From: Sphingosinicella flava
GTDB taxonomy: Bacteria; Pseudomonadota; Alphaproteobacteria; Sphingomonadales; Sphingomonadaceae
Assembly: GCF_016025255.1 (NCBI RefSeq)
Contig: NZ_CP065592.1
Span: 2,126,122-2,190,121, forward strand
DNA length: 64,000 nt
Reading direction: 5' to 3'
A model generated the notes under the pieces. It was not told the origin of the DNA and did no database searches. It saw only the letters and a program-made list of their open reading frames with translations. Positions within the stretch are counted from its first letter, which is position 1, and each line of letters begins with the position of its first letter. Of this stretch, positions 60,610 through 64,000 are shown piece after piece. The position numbers and the translations under genes were made by a program.

Positions 60610-61265
60610 ACCGTCTCGCCATCTTCGATTGCGATGGAACGTTGGTCGACAGCCAGGCCAATATCTGCCTGGCGATGGAAGAATGTTTCGCGCGGGCGAA
60701 GCTAGACCCTCCGGCACGGGAGCGGACGCGGCGGGTGGTCGGTCTGAGCCTCGTCGAGGCGATGCGGGCCATGCTTCCCGAAGCGGAGGCCGATTTTCAT
60801 CTTGCCCTCGCCGAAGATTATAAGATCGTCTTTCAGGGACTGCGTGGGCGGGGGCTGGTGCACGAGCCGCTCTATGACGGCATCACCGAACTGATCGCAG
60901 CGCTGGACGAAGCGGGCTGGCTGCTTGGCGTCGCGACCGGAAAGTCGGACCGGGGCCTGCGCCTTTGCCTCGAGCATCATGGCCTCCATGCCCGCTTCGT
61001 CACCTTGCAGACCGCCGACCGTCACCCGTCCAAGCCCCATCCCTCAATGATCGAAGCGGCGCTGGCCGAGGCGGGCGCGGCGCCGGAAAGCGCGATGATG
61101 ATCGGCGACACGAGCTTCGACATCATGATGGCGCGGGCGGCGTCGGTGCGCGGCGTCGGCGTGACATGGGGCTATCATGATCGCGAGACGTTGAAAGAGG
61201 CGGGCGCCGATCACATTGTCGGGGAACCGGCCGCCATCGCCGCCATCGCCAGGAGCTTTTCATGA
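60606..61265 (+). CDS. HAD-superfamily hydrolase (phosphoglycolate phosphatase-like)
   Basis: Protein of 219 residues. Nucleophile Asp and DxD in LAIFDCDGTLVDS, the Thr of motif II in LGVATGKSDRG, the Lys of motif III in HPSKPHP and the acidic motif IV in MMIGDTSFDIMMA. It is a class IA HAD phosphatase; the substrate is unknown. TTG start at 60606, overlapping the PaiB-like stop (TTGA). Confidence 0.9.
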   Translation: MNRLAIFDCDGTLVDSQANICLAMEECFARAKLDPPARERTRRVVGLSLVEAMRAMLPEAEADFHLALAEDYKIVFQGLRGRGLVHEPLYDGITELIAALDEAGWLLGVATGKSDRGLRLCLEHHGLHARFVTLQTADRHPSKPHPSMIEAALAEAGAAPESAMMIGDTSFDIMMARAASVRGVGVTWGYHDRETLKEAGADHIVGEPAAIAAIARSFS

Positions 61266-61492
61266 CCGACCCCCTGCCGTCCAACGACGCCACCTGGCGC
61301 AACCGCTTCATCGCGCTCAATCTGACGCGGATCGGCGGAACGGCGCTCACCATTTTCGGGATCGTCGTCTGGCAGGGCAATGTCTTGCGCCAGGGCGGCT
61401 GGACAGAAGTGGGCTTTCCGCTGGCGCTGATCGGGCTGGCGATCAGCTTTCTTGCGCCGCGCTGGCTGGCGCGCAGGTGGCGGGAACGGTGA
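61262..61492 (+). CDS. small membrane protein
   Basis: Protein of 76 residues with two transmembrane helices (LTRIGGTALTIFGIVVWQG and VGFPLALIGLAISFLAPRWL) and basic ends. It has no recognised family. It overlaps the HAD gene (ATGA) and its stop overlaps the next start (GTGA), so it is cotranslated with the ATP12 gene. The position next to an ATP synthase chaperone is suggestive only. Confidence 0.65.
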   Translation: MTDPLPSNDATWRNRFIALNLTRIGGTALTIFGIVVWQGNVLRQGGWTEVGFPLALIGLAISFLAPRWLARRWRER

Positions 61493-62178
61493 AGCGTTTC
61501 TACCAGGCGGTCGCGGTCCGCGCGGGGCCGGAAGGGCACGAGATTCTGCTCGACGGGCGGCCGGTGCGGACGCCCGCGCGCGAGCCCTTGCTGCTGCCGA
61601 CCGCGGCGCTGGCCGAAGCGGTCGCGGCGGAATGGGAAGGACAAGGCGACCGGGTCGATCCGCGCACGATGCCGCTGACCGGCCTTGCCAATGCGGCCAT
61701 CGACCGGGTGGCGAAGGAGCGGATGGCGTTTGCCGATGGGCTTGCCCGTTATGGCGAGAGCGACCTTCTTTGCTACCGCGCGGACGGGCCGGATAGCCTG
61801 GCGGCGCGGCAGGAGGGGGCCTGGGCGCCCCTGCTCGATTGGGCGCGACGGCGCTTCGACGTGGATTTCACGCTCGTCTGCGGCGTCATGCACAGCGCCC
61901 AGCCCGCAGGCACGGTCGAGCGGCTCGGCGCAGCGGTTGGCAGCCGGAGCGCGTTCGAGCTTGCGGGCCTGTCGCCGCTCGTCACGATCAGCGGGTCGCT
62001 GGTCATCGCGCTTGCCCTCGCCGAGGGCGCGGTCGATCTCGACACGGCTTGGACCGCCGCGAGCCTCGACGAAGCCTGGCAGGCCGAGCAATGGGGCGCG
62101 GATGCCGAGGCGCAAGCGGCGCTGGAGGCGCGGCGGCGGGATTTCGAGGCGGCGCACCGGTTTTTGAGCTTGCTTTGA
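61489..62178 (+). CDS. ATP12-family ATP synthase F1 assembly chaperone
   Basis: Protein of 229 residues: VKRFYQAVAVRAGPEGHEILLDGRPV, then KTPAREPLLLPTAALA-type repeat, LLCYRADGPDSLAARQEGAW and DFEAAHRFLSLL at the C terminus. ATP12 binds the F1 alpha subunit during assembly in alphaproteobacteria and mitochondria. GTG start at 61489, overlapping the small membrane gene. Confidence 0.9.
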   Translation: MKRFYQAVAVRAGPEGHEILLDGRPVRTPAREPLLLPTAALAEAVAAEWEGQGDRVDPRTMPLTGLANAAIDRVAKERMAFADGLARYGESDLLCYRADGPDSLAARQEGAWAPLLDWARRRFDVDFTLVCGVMHSAQPAGTVERLGAAVGSRSAFELAGLSPLVTISGSLVIALALAEGAVDLDTAWTAASLDEAWQAEQWGADAEAQAALEARRRDFEAAHRFLSLL

Positions 62179-62179
62179 T

Positions 62180-62248
62180 GGGTTCCTGCGAAAGCAGGAA
62201 CCCAGTGGCTCAACCGGTGCGGCTGGGCTCCTGCTTTCGCAGGAGCAC
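62180..62248. repeat. REP-like repeat, copy 3
   Basis: GGTTCCTGC-GAAA-GCAGGAACC is a 9-bp hairpin followed by CAGTGGCTC and later GGCTGGGCTCCTGC with its own hairpin. The order CCCAGTGGC ... GGCTGG matches copies 1 and 2. It lies between the ATP12 gene and a converging membrane-protein gene. Confidence 0.65.
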
Positions 62249-62255
62249 TCTTAGT

Positions 62256-62813
62256 TTAGGGTTTCACGCCACGCGGCAGGAACCAGCGGGCGATGACCAA
62301 GCCCGCCACCGCCAAGGTCGCGGCATCGGCGATGAAGGCGTAGATGGCGTGCGGCCAATCGTGATGGTAGAAGAGCGGGCCGCCCAGGTGCATTAGCGCG
62401 GATGCTGCCAACGAGAAAATGAGGACGAGCCGCGCGCGCGATGCGAAGTCCGGCACCCGGGCATCGATCCCGATCAGGGCCGATCCGATCAGCAGGGCGA
62501 CGATGAAGTTGAGCACGAGCCCGCCGACCAGCGCGCCCGTATCCATCGCCGCGAAGCCGCCGCGATTATAGTGAATGGTGGCGATGGGGCCCTGCCCATA
62601 CATCACCGTCTGCTCGGAACTCTCATCGGGATTGGGCACGAAATAGGTGCCGGTCTTGGGAAGATTGGCGGCGAGCGCCTGCTGAACAGTGGCGGCTTGA
62701 GTGTTGCCGAGCGTCGCATAGCTGAAGCGGACGAGCGGCGTGGCGTAGAAGATGAAGCCGACGATGAACATGGCGATCGCGGCGGCGAGCGATCCCAGGA
62801 TGATGCGTGGCAT
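62256..62813 (-). CDS. membrane protein of unknown function
   Basis: Protein of 185 residues with about four transmembrane segments (LGSLAAAIAMFIVGFIFYATPL, VGGLVLNFIVALLIGSAL, LVLIFSLAASALMHLG and FIADAATLAVAGLVIARWFL). A polar periplasmic loop contains NPDESSEQTVMYGQGPIATIHYN. No family is recognised. It is divergent in layout from nothing: both neighbours, gmk and the ATP12 gene, are separated from it. Confidence 0.65.
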   Translation of the reverse strand: MPRIILGSLAAAIAMFIVGFIFYATPLVRFSYATLGNTQAATVQQALAANLPKTGTYFVPNPDESSEQTVMYGQGPIATIHYNRGGFAAMDTGALVGGLVLNFIVALLIGSALIGIDARVPDFASRARLVLIFSLAASALMHLGGPLFYHHDWPHAIYAFIADAATLAVAGLVIARWFLPRGVKP

Positions 62814-62876
62814 GCGAGTCTCCCCTGTCTGTTATTGGTGGAGAGTGATGCAAACGCGCCAGCTTGGCAAATGGGA

Positions 62877-63509
62877 TCAGCCGATCAGACCGCGGACGAA
62901 ATCGTGGAGGCCGATGCGCCGCGTCGCCTTCAGCCGCTCGGCCTTCAGGATGTTGTGGACGAGCTCGCGGCATTTTTCGACATCGTTGTTGATCAGCACA
63001 TAATCATATTCGGCCCAGTGACTGATCTCGGCCGCGGCGCGGGTCATCCGGCTTTGGATCACATCCTCGCTGTCCGTGCCGCGCGAGCGCAGGCGCCGTT
63101 CCAGCTCGTCCATCGACGGCGGCAGGATGAAGACGCGGACGATGTCGGGATCGACCTGCTTCAATTGCTGCGTGCCCTGCCAGTCGATGTCGAGCAGGAC
63201 ATCCTGGCCACCCTCGATGGTGCGCATCACCTCCGAACGGAGCGTGCCGTAGCGTCGCCCGAACACATGCGCCCATTCCAGGAACTCGCCCGCTTCGACC
63301 ATGCGGTCGAATTCGGCGTCGGTGACGAAGAAATAATCCTTCCCATGTTCCTCGCCCGGCCGCATGGGACGCGTGGTGGCCGAGACGGAAAGGGCGATGC
63401 CGTCGTCGGAGCCGAGCAGCAGCCGCGCGATGGTGGACTTGCCCGCGCCGCTGGGGCTGGACAGGACAAACAGCAATCCCCGGCGCTTGAGCGGAAACGG
63501 AAGAGGCAT
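62877..63509 (-). CDS. gmk: guanylate kinase
   Basis: Protein of 210 residues. P-loop LSSPSGAGKSTIARLLLG, then VSATTRPMRPGEEHGKDYFFV (GMP site) and DIDWQGTQQLKQ. It phosphorylates GMP to GDP. The ATG at 63509 gives the normal start; there is a 63-base gap to the membrane-protein gene. Confidence 0.95.
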   Translation of the reverse strand: MPLPFPLKRRGLLFVLSSPSGAGKSTIARLLLGSDDGIALSVSATTRPMRPGEEHGKDYFFVTDAEFDRMVEAGEFLEWAHVFGRRYGTLRSEVMRTIEGGQDVLLDIDWQGTQQLKQVDPDIVRVFILPPSMDELERRLRSRGTDSEDVIQSRMTRAAAEISHWAEYDYVLINNDVEKCRELVHNILKAERLKATRRIGLHDFVRGLIG

Positions 63510-63704
63510 AGCCGCTAGTGGCGCGCGCGGGCGCGGGGGTCAAGATGCTGAACCGATCCTCCCCGATACGGGGGCGAGAAGCGGAGGATGTCCGGGGGAC
63601 ATCCGAGCATCGCAGGGCGGAGCTTGGGGGACCATGCGCAGTCTGGTGGAGGGATTGCGCTCCCCTTCGTGCCAGCTCCTCCGTCAGCCTTTGGCTGCCA
63701 CCTC

Positions 63705-63746
63705 CCCGTTCCGGGGAGGATTTAGCCCGTTCCGGGGAGGATTTAG
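63705..63746. repeat. tandem 21-bp duplication at the fumC stop
   Basis: CCCGTTCCGGGGAGGATTTAG occurs twice in tandem (63705-63725 and 63726-63746). The second copy contains the fumC stop codon. The 3' copy of the repeat with CCTCCCC upstream forms a hairpin with GGGGAGG, a possible terminator for fumC. The rest of 63510-63740 holds only GC-rich inverted repeats such as GGATGTCC-GG-GGACATCC. Confidence 0.7.
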
Positions 63747-64000
63747 CGCCCGATCATCCTTTCTGGCCGCACGACGCGGTCGAAGGTCGCTTCGTCGACG
63801 AGGCCGAGGGCCAAGCCGGCTTCCTTCAGCGTCAGGCCGTTTTCATGGGCATATTTGGCGATCCTTGCGGCATTGTCGTAGCCGATTTCGGGCGCGAGGG
63901 CGGTGACCAGCATGAGGGAGCGGTCGACCAATTCGGCGATCCGTTCCCGATCCGGCTCGAGGCCCTCGATGCAGCGGCGGCGGAAGCTGTCCATGCCGGT
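63743..64000 (-). CDS. fumC: class II fumarate hydratase (3' end only)
   Basis: The C-terminal 85 residues of a fumarase-type lyase, continuing past the right edge of the window. Typical fumC tail: [20 protein letters not shown], then [20 protein letters not shown] and [22 protein letters not shown]. It hydrates fumarate to malate in the TCA cycle. The start is outside the window. Confidence 0.92.
   Translation of the reverse strand, partial: TGMDSFRRRCIEGLEPDRERIAELVDRSLMLVTALAPEIGYDNAARIAKYAHENGLTLKEAGLALGLVDEATFDRVVRPERMIGR

Overview
The window is chromosomal DNA from a high-GC alphaproteobacterium, most likely a member of the Sphingomonadales. The reasons are the overall composition, the frequent GTG and TTG starts, the tightly overlapping operons, an ATP12-type chaperone, a large NAD-specific glutamate dehydrogenase, several TonB-dependent receptors, and the hairpin-rich intergenic repeats often seen in sphingomonads. 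These assignments come from reading the sequence; no database search was possible. I see no insertion sequence, prophage, CRISPR array or rRNA operon.

Layout, 1-16 kb: the 3' part of a GlxA/FtrA-type AraC regulator, then leftward genes for a membrane-anchored cytochrome c, NudC and MutY. A rightward operon follows: a DciA/DUF721 protein, two tandem DsbA-like thioredoxin-fold proteins and the chromosome-segregation ATPase Smc. After a palindromic intergenic block comes a leftward operon (J-domain protein, YihY/BrkB membrane protein, FabI, AroC), then a rightward operon (PdxH, CDF cation transporter, PhzF-like isomerase). Between 15.28 and 15.95 kb there is no convincing gene. The + strand there has the marks of a long structured RNA (several GNRA-capped hairpins, a repeated hairpin module, a perfect 12-bp terminator). 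It is the best candidate for something undescribed.

16-32 kb: OsmC-like and cupredoxin proteins; a leftward run lgt - MidA-like methyltransferase - GNAT - pgeF - two tandem DUF4431-like secreted proteins - VOC protein; a rightward run of an acyl-CoA ligase, an orphan molybdopterin-binding oxidoreductase subunit, ferrochelatase and an acetoacetyl-CoA reductase-like SDR; then an iron-uptake cluster (RHH protein, Fiu-like TonB receptor with two Fur-like boxes, PiuC hydroxylase, PepSY membrane protein).

32-48 kb: the large NAD-glutamate dehydrogenase, a PAS-like protein, tRNA-Thr(CGT), a cobalamin riboswitch controlling btuB, a frameshifted membrane gene and a BtuF-like protein. A leftward RND efflux operon (adaptor, pump, outer-membrane factor) faces a TetR regulator, and three copies of a palindromic operator lie between them.

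48-64 kb: a hybrid GAF/PAS histidine kinase, maleylacetoacetate isomerase, a class II aldolase-like protein, small conserved proteins, a decayed GST gene, a DksA-type zinc finger, an MFS transporter, a BaiN/HI0933 flavoprotein, RarD, CrcB, an RluC-type pseudouridine synthase, a frameshifted PaiB-like FMN protein, a HAD phosphatase, an ATP12 chaperone, guanylate kinase and the 3' end of fumC. Two reading frames are broken by apparent one-base losses (40.4 and 60.1 kb). A third is broken by an apparent two-base loss plus a large internal deletion (53.3 kb). These could be real decay or sequence errors.
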